Below, piece after piece: positions 29,714-39,273 of a DNA stretch of 64,000 bases (its first letter is position 1; each line of letters opens with the position of its first letter). A model generated the notes under the pieces. The model was not told the DNA's origin. It ran no database searches and saw only the letters and a program-made list of their open reading frames with translations. The position numbers and the translations under genes were made by a program. Source of the DNA: Phaeosaccion multiseriatum (Eukaryota > Ochrophyta, other classes); assembly GCA_965112735.1 (NCBI GenBank), contig OZ218963.1, positions 2,604,001 through 2,668,000 of the forward strand, given 5' to 3'.

Positions 29714-31609
29714 TTAAGCAAACCCACCCTCGACGGCTGGAGGCATGCATTCTCGGACTCTAACCGGCCCAGACTGTGTCTCCGCAAACCCAATAGGCTC
29801 AGTTGCCAGGCACTCAGGCGGGCAGGGCTCATGCCCAATTTCGTGTTGGACCGAATCCGGCGGGATGTTCTCGACACGTTCGCAGAGAGGCCTGGGAGGT
29901 GTTTTGATATGGAAAGGAAGGAGGCCCTTGGGGCAGTCGGTGCAAATTTCAAAGCTTGCTTCAACTTCGTGGATTCGCTTCCCCAGTTCGAGTGTGCCTG
30001 TAACTCGTTGCATTTTCTTTTCGGGCCCCAGAGCTGCAGCCAAGGCGATCTGCCCAAGCATATGAGTGACGTCACTCAACACCATTCTCGCCCCCTCACT
30101 ACTTTCGGCCCAGTCTGTGTCATTTTGAGAGCCTACAACGCGGTGAAAATGCTGGGACTTGCAGAATCCCGTGCGGGCCTCATTTTGATGAAACATTGCC
30201 TGATACATTGGCAACACGTGCAAGTGAATTATGCGTGGATCATCTCTGCTCATCGCTTGGAACTTCGGGAGACCATCTTTTTCATGCGGTCCCGATATAA
30301 CCTTGTCCGAGTAATCGCTTATTGTCGGGTTGCTGGGATGGAAGGTTCCGAAACCCAGTGTTGCCATGCCTTCAAGCATCAAGACTCTGCCATTCCAGTC
30401 GGGATGAAGTCCATCTAAAATGACATTAATGCGGGAGTTTGGTAGTTTAGACAGGCCATCGCGGATACCAGGAAAGACAATGACGTCCGGCGCCATTTCA
30501 GCCCCCCCCCCAAAGAGAAAATCCCGAACGAAAGCCGCCCCTCCCTGCTTTAAGGCCATTCCGCTGGTTCCTACAAGTCTCTCCTCGTGACAGGTAGTGT
30601 TCGACTCGTCAGAGAAGTAGACGGCACGAAAATCCTGATAGGAAACACGGAGATTTCCAACTCGGACGTCCGCCCAGCCCCAACACTTCCCAAGAGCAGA
30701 TGTTTTGAGTTCGTCCTTCTGCCCCTCTCGCAGGATCTCGTCGAAAAGGGAGAGTGCTATACCGCGTTGAACAGAGCTCCCCATCACCACAATCCACGTC
30801 TGCTCGTCGAGGGCAGCCAAAGCCATCAATTTATCGTACGTGAACACCTCGTGAGTGCAATCCTTCGGTTGGAAAACCCATCCGGAAGGCAAAGTCCCAC
30901 CCGAGACCGCGTTCCCCTCTGCTGACAACCACGTTCCGGGACGCCAGAAGCTGGACATCCAATCAGCTGCTACCATTGGTTGTTTCTCCCTCCTTTCCTC
31001 GTCAAAATCGTAACAACTAGGCAAGCGCTCAGGAAACAAAGTGCGGGGGCCTACGACGTGCAACAGAAATGGGCTCCCTGTAAATTGCTTCAGACCGGAG
31101 TGAGACTTCGTAGATTTCGCAACCTTCAGGTCCACCTCGTCGACGAAGACAGAATAGGTGCCGGGGAAGTCACAAGTGTAAGATGCAGTCAAAGTTCCGT
31201 CCCCATTGTTCACCACCTCTGCCGCCATGATCTGATTTGGTCCGGAGATCCACACATAGATAAAGGCCGCCCACTCCAGGTTCCAGTCCACTCCCGCAGA
31301 CCTGCTATCGGTAACCGGAATACCACCAGGCCACATCAACTGAATGGTGAAGGACGTACGCGCCCCTGTGAGGGCCGAGGTTACCCCCTCGCCGATCACT
31401 CTGTGTGGGGCTCTGTTCGTCGCTGTGCCCCCCACCACATCAATCTCGTCCGCACCGTAGTCATGGGCCTGTGGTTGCACTTTGGGAGGTCGTGAACATA
31501 CGCTGCTCTGTACCACGAATAGGAATACCAGCAGTTTTAGCCCCTTCTCCCACTTTACCCCCGTCATTATCCCCATCATACAAAAACGAAGAAGTGATGC
31601 TATCACCAT
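29714..31609 (-). CDS. NXPE-like protein: signal/anchor, filamin-type Ig domain, PC-esterase domain
   Basis: Intact single-exon frame of 631 residues, TAA stop. Residues 23-37 form one hydrophobic segment (LKLLVFLFVVQSSVC) after Lys/Arg, suggesting a signal peptide or type II anchor for the secretory pathway. Residues about 75-187 look like a filamin/ABP280 repeat (NNGDGTLTASYTCDFPGTYSV, GSPFLLHVV). Residues about 265-525 look like the PC-esterase (SGNH/GDSL-type) fold of the NXPE and Cas1/TBL acyltransferase families: block I VVMGSSVQRG (G277, S278, S279) and the closing DVTH (D513, H516). The family's usual block I is GDS, so S278 replaces Asp. The C-terminal 90 residues are Cys/Pro-rich. 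Substrate is unknown; relatives modify or bind cell-surface glycans. It is not a transposon gene. Confidence 0.8.
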   Translation of the reverse strand: MVIASLLRFCMMGIMTGVKWEKGLKLLVFLFVVQSSVCSRPPKVQPQAHDYGADEIDVVGGTATNRAPHRVIGEGVTSALTGARTSFTIQLMWPGGIPVTDSRSAGVDWNLEWAAFIYVWISGPNQIMAAEVVNNGDGTLTASYTCDFPGTYSVFVDEVDLKVAKSTKSHSGLKQFTGSPFLLHVVGPRTLFPERLPSCYDFDEERREKQPMVAADWMSSFWRPGTWLSAEGNAVSGGTLPSGWVFQPKDCTHEVFTYDKLMALAALDEQTWIVVMGSSVQRGIALSLFDEILREGQKDELKTSALGKCWGWADVRVGNLRVSYQDFRAVYFSDESNTTCHEERLVGTSGMALKQGGAAFVRDFLFGGGAEMAPDVIVFPGIRDGLSKLPNSRINVILDGLHPDWNGRVLMLEGMATLGFGTFHPSNPTISDYSDKVISGPHEKDGLPKFQAMSRDDPRIIHLHVLPMYQAMFHQNEARTGFCKSQHFHRVVGSQNDTDWAESSEGARMVLSDVTHMLGQIALAAALGPEKKMQRVTGTLELGKRIHEVEASFEICTDCPKGLLPFHIKTPPRPLCERVENIPPDSVQHEIGHEPCPPECLATEPIGFAETQSGPVRVRECMPPAVEGGFA

Positions 31610-31765
31610 TCATTATTAGTACCCCTTGCTATCACGGGTTCAATTCCCAATGGAGAATTTCTGGCGATTAAACATATATAAGATTTCAGCGTTGGAAAAT
31701 CACTCGGGGATCATGATCTGATCATGATATTCCATGTTATCAAATCGGAAAATTATCAAATCGCT
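31610..31765. promoter_or_regulatory. Upstream region of the NXPE-like gene
   Basis: AT-rich stretch with ATATATAAG at about 31674 and a GATCATGATCTGATCATGAT palindrome (about 31708). It is the only non-repeat sequence upstream of the minus-strand start at 31609 before copia P2. Promoter function is inferred from position only. Confidence 0.3.
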
Positions 31766-32183
31766 TGTTGTGATATCTCTCACCTAGAGACTGGTGACGA
31801 ACTTGCACGAGTGTGGGGAAGCGTCTTATTAGCTACATAACACCAAAAGAAGGAGTGAACGGACTTGTACCAGCGATATGAGATCGATATCTAGTGTCGA
31901 CATCGATTTATCTCAACACACCTCCTCGCCTGGTACTGTCCATTCCGCTAACTACGCCCTAAAACTGTGCTATTGTCCTATATAGTGTTGGTCATACATT
32001 CAGGGGTCACAGAAATATGAGTGTAACCTTCATGGACACCCCTGACCCAGGGGGGATAGAAAGAGAGTGCTCTCCACTCTTTTCTTGTAAGCTCTAAGTG
32101 AGTAGTAAAGACTTAATACGGACACCGACGCCCCACCAGAGGCACGGCGAATACTTGGTCCAAACCCCTTAAGCTTTTCTACG

Positions 32184-33326
32184 TCAGCTTAGCACAAAAC
32201 CCATCATCTTTTCACGTAAAGCTACAAGCACTGCCGGGGTCACGTGCTTCGTCAAAAGGTCAGCCAGCTGCGCCTTCGAAGCCACGTACTTAAATGTAAT
32301 AAGAGCCTCCTTCACTGCGTCTTGCAGAAAATGAAACCGAACATCAATGTGCTTCATCCTCCGCGTCGATGCATTGCTCTCTGCCAGCTTGATACACCCC
32401 ATGTTGTCCTCAAAAACAACTGTCGCCTTCGACGAGTCATCAGGGAACAAGAAACTCAATACCTGCCTTATGTATAATATTTCCTTCACACAGTCACTGG
32501 CCGCCATGTACTCGCTCTCCAGCGAAGACATCGCCACACTCAGCTGCAATCGCACACCCCAAGTGATAGCTGCACCTCCGTACATCAAAGCGTAACAAGT
32601 CGAACTCCTGCGAGTGTCAACACATGCAGCGTAATTCGCGTCTCCATATGCTTCCAAAACACACTCGCCCTTGCCAAACACCAAAGCACGATCCACAGTA
32701 CCCTTCAGGTACCCAAACACACGCATAGCCTGTTTCCAATGCTCAGGGCCGGGGTTCTTCATATACCGCGACAACTCTCGAACAGCATAGGCAATATCAG
32801 GCCTTGTCCAGTTTGAGATCCACATCAAAACGCCCACCACACCGGGGTAGTCCTTGTCAGTCATAAAAGCTACGTCAGCTGCAGATGAGGGCTCCATACT
32901 CTTGCTGAGTGCTGTGCCAGACACACCGGGTGTCGAGTAAACTCGATCAGACTCCAAACCAAACTTCACTATCATCTTCTTGATGTAGTGCTCCAATGTC
33001 AATGTGACAGTGCCTACGCTCCGATTGAACACAACGCGCACTCCCAAAAACTGATCAACATTGGGCCCAAGTCTCTTCAACGAAAACTTGTTGTCCAGCT
33101 CTGTAAAGAGCCAGTCCACCACCTCCTGCTTTCCTCCGCAGGACAAATCATCAACAAATACAATGAGGATGCCAACAAGCTCCCCATTCTTCCACAAAAC
33201 AAATAAACACGGCTCAGCGCCACACTTTTGCCATCCAAGCTCAAGCAGAAACTTCACCAATGTCTGATACCAACGCCATGCATAGAGCGCCTTCTTCAAG
33301 CACATGACCTTGTCGTAGAGTGCCAT
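32184..33326 (-). CDS. Copia P2 reverse transcriptase (C-terminal part) and RNase H
   Basis: Frame of about 380 residues from the middle of the copia RT (KKALYAWRWYQTLVKFLLELGW) through the active site FVDDLSCGGK and the copia-specific TRPDIAYAVRELSRYMKNPG to RNase H (GDANYAACVDTRRS, ESEYMAASDCVKE) and the end motif ASKAQLADLLTKHV. It stops with TGA. The N-terminal RT fingers are deleted. The RT part is free of stops, unlike the P1 copy. Confidence 0.92.
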   Translation of the reverse strand: MALYDKVMCLKKALYAWRWYQTLVKFLLELGWQKCGAEPCLFVLWKNGELVGILIVFVDDLSCGGKQEVVDWLFTELDNKFSLKRLGPNVDQFLGVRVVFNRSVGTVTLTLEHYIKKMIVKFGLESDRVYSTPGVSGTALSKSMEPSSAADVAFMTDKDYPGVVGVLMWISNWTRPDIAYAVRELSRYMKNPGPEHWKQAMRVFGYLKGTVDRALVFGKGECVLEAYGDANYAACVDTRRSSTCYALMYGGAAITWGVRLQLSVAMSSLESEYMAASDCVKEILYIRQVLSFLFPDDSSKATVVFEDNMGCIKLAESNASTRRMKHIDVRFHFLQDAVKEALITFKYVASKAQLADLLTKHVTPAVLVALREKMMGFVLS

Positions 33327-33367
33327 CCTTCAAGCGCATGACCTTGCCGTGCTCCACATACACCACC

Positions 33368-34910
33368 TCATGTGTATGACCTTGTCCTGCTCCACATACA
33401 CCACCTCATGCTCTTGAAGAGGTGCATCGCCATCCTGAGCCAAAGACAGAAGCGCACATGGAACCATATCCATTCCGTACCAATACCAGCTGGTGCCAGC
33501 CCACCAGGATATAGCTGACCAAGCCGCTGAGGCTCAGTCTCTTCCACGACCCCTGTGTTTTCCTTCGCCTCCTGCATCAGACGCAGCTGTGGTCCCTCGT
33601 GCTCCACCTCTTCTGCGTGCAGCTGCCTGTGTTTCTCCTGCATAACTTCCTCATGCAGTCGCTGCTGGGTCCGCTCACGCCCCACCGCATCTTCCTTCAG
33701 CCGTCTCTGCCCAGTAGAGCATGTCGAGGCTTCGTGGTCGGGCACCACCAGTGCCTCAACCCCTTCTCCGTCTACGTTAAAGACGAAGGTATCATCATCG
33801 TTCGCGGCAGAAACTCCTTGAGTGAATTCCTCGCCTGGCACACGAACTGGAGCAGGAGCTTCCATGACTGGTGCCTCCTCACTCCGGGCTGGAGCAGGAG
33901 CTGCCAAACCTGGTGCCTCCTCACTCCGGGCTGGAGTAGGAGCTTCCAAACCTGGTGCCTCCTCACTCCGGACTGGAGTAGGAGCTTCCAAACCTGGTGC
34001 CTCCTCACTCCCTTCCTCATTCGTGGCTTCTTGCACAGTGCCTCGACGTGGAGCAGGAGCTTCCACAACCGGTGGTGCCTCCTCGCTCTCTTGTGCCTCT
34101 GCAGCGTCCATGAAGCGCTCGTCGGCATCCCTCTTTTTGGGTGCCAACGCTGCTTTCACTGCTGCAATGGTCTCGTCGTCCATCTCATGCAACTGTGACA
34201 AAAACGACTGCGCCGTGGGTCTACTGGTCACTACAGCAGACCTAAGTCCAGACATGGCAGGCGTGAACGCCCTGCCACCGCTCCCGCTACGAGCAGAGGT
34301 ATCCACTGCTGCTGCCCGACTGGGGGAGTTTGTTACGGGCCCCACCTGGGCACTACGCAACCCTCGTGTATGGAGTTCCTTGTAGTCAAGGCCAGGCCGC
34401 ATACGCAAGCCATAGCCGCTGCCGGACAAAGCAGAAGCGTTTTCTCCTCAAAACCCCCTCCTGTCTCGTGCTCTCTTGGTCGCGGAGCCACCGCTCCTTG
34501 ATCGCACGACGTGCCTTCTCCCTCGAAGCTCTAATGGACGTCACCGTGGGTCTACTGGACACTACAGCAGACCTAAGTCCAGACATGGCAGGCGTAAACG
34601 CTCTGCCACCGCTCCCGCTACGAGCAGAGGGATTCACCGCTGCTGCCCGCCTGGGGGATTCAGTTGCGGGCCCCACCTGGGCACTACGCAACCCACACAG
34701 GTAGGGGTCTGAGTGTTCGATACCTGACCGCCTACGCAAGTCATAATGGATGCTGACGGAAGGAGCTGAATCAGCTCGTAGCCCCTCCTGCCTTCCACTC
34801 AAAACCCCCTCCTGTCTCGTGCTCTCTTGGTCGCGGGGCCACCGCTCCTTGACCGCACGACGTGCCTTCTCCCTCGAAGCTCTAGACACTCGTCGGTCCG
34901 CCATACCCAA
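33368..34910 (-). pseudogene. Copia P2 Gag-like region with internal duplications
   Basis: 34910-34386 and 34429-33368 encode two overlapping frames. The block RAFTPAMSGLRSAVV occurs in both, showing a tandem duplication of the N-terminal region. Downstream are four tandem units of the form SEEAPGLEAPTPAR (about 33822-34020) and a Glu/His-rich helical stretch shared with P1. No zinc knuckle or protease is visible. Confidence 0.65.
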
Positions 34911-35185
34911 TGCAGCGTGGCAGACGCACCAGTGCTAAAATCTGCTCCGACCGTTTCACCTTCCCGTACTCATCCCGTACTTTACGTCCACCGCTGCACT
35001 AATGCGCATTAGATTTCAACCGACAATTGTCGTGTTGTGATATCTCTCACCTAGAGACTGGTGACGAACTTGCACGAGTGTGGGAAAGCGTCTTATTAGC
35101 TACATAACACCAAAAGAAGGAGTGAACGGACTTGTACCAGCGATATGAGATCGATATCTAGTGTCGACATCGATTTATCTCAACA

Positions 35186-35348
35186 TCGTTATCATATCAC
35201 GACCAGCTGCCTCAGTAGAATATCTCTGGGGGTGTTAGTGTTATCAGATCAATCGAATATCTTATCACATACCTTGACAAGGAATCCAAATCTTATCACA
35301 AATCACTCATAGTCGTGATAATTGTCGTGATATGATTTTATTGTTGTC
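35186..35348. other. AT-rich spacer
   Basis: Continues the AT-rich host-like sequence interrupted by P2, with repeated TTATCA motifs. I see nothing coding. Confidence 0.4.
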
Positions 35349-36200
35349 TTTTAACACTCCGTTTGCGTAAAAATCGCCCAAATTTATAGAAAAACAGTTT
35401 TCGCGCATTTGCAGAGAAATGACGCTGGGAGAAGCGCTATAGCTGTTCGTGTAGCTCTTTGAGATGCCTACCGATACATAGTCTTTCGGCTTTCAACGCC
35501 TCTTCCCTTCCGTAGTTGTCAGCATTTCCGCAGCAGCACCCCCTGTTGCCTTCAGATAGGCTACGCAATACTAATCTAAGTGGGTAGTGTAGCCTATCTG
35601 AAGGCAACAAAGATTTCTCCCACTCTCGGGTTCGATTCTCATCTGAGCTCTCTGCTACTATTTTCCTGTGGACTTGAGGTACCCATAGGACTTCCATATA
35701 TTTTCCTGTGGACTTGGTGTACCCATAGGACTTCTACATCTTCTTGGATGGGTATCGATACCCTTGAATGGGCGATATTTTTGTTGCCTTCAGATAGGCT
35801 ACACCCCTTCCCGCGGGGGGGGGGACGGGGGATGTGCACGTCACGGAAATCGCACCAGGCTTGCCAAGGGTCCTGCTGCTGCTCCACTGTGGCTAGCTGC
35901 CTTAGCGCTGCGCCTGTTCTCTTGCAGAAGGGCGGGCAAGCTGCCCATGAGCGATTTCCGTGGCGTGCACATCCCCCTTCTCCCCCCCGCGGGAAGGGGG
36001 TGCTGCTGCGGAAATGCTGACAACTACGGAAGGGAAGAGGCGATGAAAGCCGAAAGACTATGTATCGGTAGGCATCTCAAAGAGCTACACGAAGAGCTAT
36101 AGCGCTTCTCCCAGCGTCATTTCTCTGCAAATGCGCGAAAACTGTTTTTCGCCGGAAATCGGGCGATTTGGGCGATTTTTACGCAAACGGAGTGTTAAAA
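35349..36200. mobile_element. Foldback element with long inverted repeats, TTAA at both ends
   Basis: Starts TTTTAACACTCCGTTTGCG and ends with its complement CGCAAACGGAGTGTTAAAA. The arms are near-complementary over about 250 bp (35349-35543 plus 35803-35857 against about 35945-36200), with a short unique centre. TTAA lies at 35351-35354 and 36195-36198, a piggyBac-type target duplication or part of the repeat. No transposase is present. The left arm is broken by H4. Confidence 0.82.
35544..35803 (+). mobile_element. H4 short element in the left foldback arm (CCCC flanks)
   Basis: A 66-bp hairpin (35544-35609) beginning TGTTGCCTTCAGATAGGCTAC and ending with its complement. The internal region opens with CTCGGGTTCGATTCTC, a tRNA B-box-like motif, and the element ends in a 22-bp copy of the same terminus (TGTTGCC...GGCTACA, 35782-35803). 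CCCC lies on both sides, and removing the element restores complementarity of the foldback arms. Confidence 0.78.
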
Positions 36201-36268
36201 TAAAACAGCCAAACAGCTGGCCAAAACCGCCAAACAGCTGTGTCAGCCGAGGTCGGGCCTCATTTTAG

Positions 36269-36357
36269 TGTTAGAAGTCGTGCTTTTGCTAGACTGGTAC
36301 CTACCCTCTGAATTCAGACCGGGAGGTACCAGTCTAGCAAAAGTACGACTTCTAACA
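36269..36357. repeat. Solo H1 hairpin, 89 bp
   Basis: Complete hairpin without internal region. The flanks (TTAG, AGCT) are not duplicated, so it marks a rearranged junction between foldback-side sequence and the family F LTR area. Confidence 0.88.
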
Positions 36358-36519
36358 AGCTGTTGGAAGGCCCCGGGATAGGCATTGGGGATGTTGGAAG
36401 GCCTCAGATGAGATGGGCCATAAGTCAAAGGCCCAGGCCCAGGCAGATGCGGTGAGAACGGGTGGCGTGGCTCTCACTATCCTATGTGCGAAGGTGGTCG
36501 TTTAGGACTAGCATGCAAT

Positions 36520-39126
36520 TGTGGAAAGTCAGTCGTATGTCAGTGGCCCAGGCCTAGGCAACGCAGTGAGAAACGGTGCCCGTTTCTCACTATCCTCCTG
36601 TAGGTGGTCGTTTAGGACAGTGCATAGATAAGCTAATAGATACAAGGCCGGCTGTCAGGCTAGCTTTGAGGTGCTGCTACCTTATCTGTGTGTCTAGTCC
36701 GTTTCGTTGAGGTCTAAGCACGACTTTCCACAACCCCAAAGCTCGAAGACAGTTTGGCACTTGGCCAATAGGCTCAGCAGAGGGAGGCTTTGAGTTCATC
36801 GTGCGCTAGACTAGCACGTGGACGTTTTTGGTTAGTGTCCAAGGCACGGACACGCCACAGCTTGCTCCGTCCGGGGCGTTTAGCTTAATTAGCTTTGCTT
36901 GGGAACCGGTGGGAGAATTTATTTGTGGGAGAATTTATTGGTTGGCTTTGAAAGAGTGGCACAGCAGCGCTACCGTGGATCGGCAGCAAGAGGTAGCTAG
37001 GGATATTGCAAGGAGCAGCTGCAGGGGCAGCAGCAGGAGGCACGGAAGGATTGGCGAGCAGCTGCAGGGGCAGCAGCAAAGGATTGGATACAGCAGCTGC
37101 AGGGGCAGCAGCAGGAGGCACGGGTATCCGCTATACTTAATCAGAGGGGACCGCTGATTTAGAGGTTAGCGGCAGGAGATACAGCAGGCTTGGCTGGAGA
37201 GGCAGGGGGCGCAGCAGCAGGTGTTGGATACCGCAGCAGCTGCAGAGGCAGCAGCAGCAGCAGCAGGCACGGATATCAGGCATAATTAGGCACGCTCGGA
37301 GGGAGCAGCTGCAGGGGCGCAGCAAGAGGGAAGATGCCGGCATAGCGCGGCGATCGGCTGGCACAGAGTAAGCGTACTGGCTGGTCCCAGGAGGAACCGA
37401 TGGGGGATCACGACATGGTCAATCGGTTGATGGAGGAGCTGCATGGAATCAGGATGGACCTTGCAGCACTTCCGGTGCTACTGGGCCAGCTATTGGGTCG
37501 GGATCCAAGGCAGCAGTCGGAGGTGCAGGTAGCTGCTGCACAGGTGGGGTCGGGCAGCAAGCAGAAACGATCTAAGGTCGACTGTGGGGCAGGGCAAGTC
37601 TTTTCGTGCTTTCACTGCAAGAAGGAGCACTGTCTCTCTCGCTGCCCTACCGAACCGACCACCGGAGCCATGGTGAGGAAGATGGTGGATGCAGGGAAGC
37701 GGTACGGCTTGGGTACAGCTTCCCAGGTGGTGGTGACGCTTGTGCAGCGCACTGAGCAATACAAGCGCGTCCTTGCTCAGCTGGTGAAGGCCGTGACGAC
37801 GACAGGGCAGGCAGCACAGCGCAGAGCCTCGAAGGAGTTGCAGACGCTAGAGCTGACGGTGGCGGCCGCGGCGCAGTCTCGGCTTCGGGTGGCGCAAGCG
37901 CAGGCTCAGGAGGAGCAGGTAGAGCAGGCTGGCGTCACGCTTGCAGAGGGGTCAGTGTCTGCTGCGGTCCTCGAGCGGGAGCGGCAGGAGCGCGAGTCTG
38001 TTTGGCTGGAGGAGGAACAGTTGGAGCGGGCGCGTGTGTGTGCGGCTCAGGAGCGGGTGGAGAGGCGCCGCGTCGGGGAGAAAGAGAGACGGCAGCAGGC
38101 GCAACAAGCTGCCTTGGCTGAGGAAGCTCAGCGCAAGCTGCAAGAGGTACACACGCAGGCTCAAGCGGAGAGCACGCGGGTACAGCAAGTGCGGGACTGG
38201 CAAGAGCGGGAGGACGCACTGCGGGCTGTGGCTCAGCCTGTAGTGCGGGTGAATGGTGTTCTCAGTGGTCTTGGTTCCACTACCGAAGTTGGTGCGCGGC
38301 CAAAGAGGAGGGGGCGGCGGTCGAAGAAGCGCAAGGTAAGGCCCGACGGGGTCAGGGATCCGGCAGAGCGGCAGCTTGAGGAGGAGCGCCAGTGGCAGCA
38401 GGAGATGGACGCGAGGAAGTGTGATCCGGCAAGGCAGCGCCGGTGGCAGCAGGAGATTGCAGCGGATCGTCCGGCCTGGTTGGACCGGCCTCCTCTCTCT
38501 CTGAAGGATCGGATGCAGCAAGTGGAAGCGGCGCAGGCGCGGCTGCAGAAGCTGATGGACGAGAAGGCGGCCCAGCTGCTGGCGACGGAGCAGGCCGCGC
38601 ATGGAGTGCCTCGTACGGTTGCAACGCTGGGACAGCAGGTGACGTGGGGACGAGCCAGCGCTAGCGCAGCCGTGCGCAGCCACGGAGGGTGAGTTTGAGG
38701 CCTTGGGCTTTCTCACCCTGCCGTGGCAGGTGTGTGGCAGGGTGACCTGTGGAGTGCCACGTCACACACTGGTGGGTGAGTTTTGCATATTTCTCATCCG
38801 GTTTTTTTGGTGGCTACAGTCGAGCTTCAGTAGGTGAAAACGCTTGAGTTGCGTGGGGACACGCAACAGTCTTGTCAGGGGAGTGTTAGAAGTGCAGGGA
38901 TGGCTGACGGGGATGTGGAAAGTCAGTCGTATGTCAGTGGCCCAGGCCTAGGCAACGCAGTGAGAAACGGTGCCCGTTTCTCACTATCCTCCTGTAGGTG
39001 GTCGTTTAGGACAGTGCATAGATAAGCTAATAGATACAAGGCCGGCTGTCAGGCTAGCTTTGGGGTGCTGCTACCTTATCTGTGTGTCTAGTCCGTTTCG
39101 TGGAGGTCTAAGCACGACTTTCCACA
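36520..39126 (+). mobile_element. Gag-only LTR element G1, CAAT target duplication
   Basis: Complete non-autonomous LTR element of 2,607 bp. The LTRs are 213 bp each (36520-36732, 38914-39126), starting TGTGGAAAGTC and ending GACTTTCCACA, with only a few differences between them. CAAT flanks it at 36516-36519 and 39127-39130. It encodes a single protein (37400-38692). 36883-37380 is rich in CAGCAG repeats and non-coding. A purine stretch, GACGGGGA, precedes the right LTR. No protease, RT or integrase is present. Confidence 0.93.
37400..38692 (+). CDS. Gag-like coiled-coil protein with variant zinc knuckle (G1)
   Basis: 430 residues from an ATG in a good purine context (CCGATGG) to TGA. It has a short N-terminal helix, then a knuckle CFHCKKEHCLSRC (CX2CX3HX4C, one residue shorter than the usual CX2CX4HX4C). 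A very long Gln/Glu/Arg-rich coiled coil (about 110-270) follows, then a basic KRRGRRSKKRKVR patch resembling a nuclear localisation signal, then more Gln/Arg helix. The protein in G2 (49107-50399) appears identical. Its role as RNA-packaging Gag is inferred from the knuckle, the basic patch and its being the only frame of an LTR element. It has no similarity I can see to the X or C Gag. Confidence 0.82.
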   Translation: MGDHDMVNRLMEELHGIRMDLAALPVLLGQLLGRDPRQQSEVQVAAAQVGSGSKQKRSKVDCGAGQVFSCFHCKKEHCLSRCPTEPTTGAMVRKMVDAGKRYGLGTASQVVVTLVQRTEQYKRVLAQLVKAVTTTGQAAQRRASKELQTLELTVAAAAQSRLRVAQAQAQEEQVEQAGVTLAEGSVSAAVLERERQERESVWLEEEQLERARVCAAQERVERRRVGEKERRQQAQQAALAEEAQRKLQEVHTQAQAESTRVQQVRDWQEREDALRAVAQPVVRVNGVLSGLGSTTEVGARPKRRGRRSKKRKVRPDGVRDPAERQLEEERQWQQEMDARKCDPARQRRWQQEIAADRPAWLDRPPLSLKDRMQQVEAAQARLQKLMDEKAAQLLATEQAAHGVPRTVATLGQQVTWGRASASAAVRSHGG

Positions 39127-39273
39127 CAATAAGTAAATAGTGGCAAGGCTGGCTGCTAGGCTGGCTTTGGGGTTGCTGTTACCTTGTCCGTGTGTCTAGT
39201 TCTATCCTATCTGTAGGCGACAGCGCATGTCGGTCGTGCGTACGTCGTTTTACAACCCCAAAGGCCCGGGCTG

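Larger units (their letters stand above)
31766..35185 (-). mobile_element. Ty1/copia element P2, deleted
   Basis: Minus-oriented, with 153-bp LTRs at 31766-31918 and 35033-35185 related to the P1 LTRs. The flanks TCGCT and TCGTT look like an aged 5-bp duplication with one mismatch. A purine tract lies next to the left LTR (31919-31930 read on the minus strand). It carries a Gag-like region and the RT/RNase H end; protease and integrase are missing. It landed in the AT-rich region upstream of the NXPE-like gene. Confidence 0.92.
36392..39222 (+). repeat. Family F 5' LTR (about 220 bp), split by G1
   Basis: The LTR pieces 36392-36519 and 39131-39222 (TGTTGGAAGGCC ... GTAGGCGACA) join across G1 when one CAAT is removed. 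A minus-oriented copy of the joined LTR stands at 46946-47164, confirming edges and length (219 bp). It shares blocks with the G LTR (CCCAGGC, GTGAGAA, CTCACTATCCT, GGTGGTCGTTTAGGAC), so the two LTRs are homologous. Confidence 0.85.

Noticed and set aside
36883-37380. Small proteins in the CAG-rich 5' part of G1
   Set aside because: Frames are short, repeat-derived and without domains; the stretch precedes the Gag-like ATG and looks like an untranslated leader.
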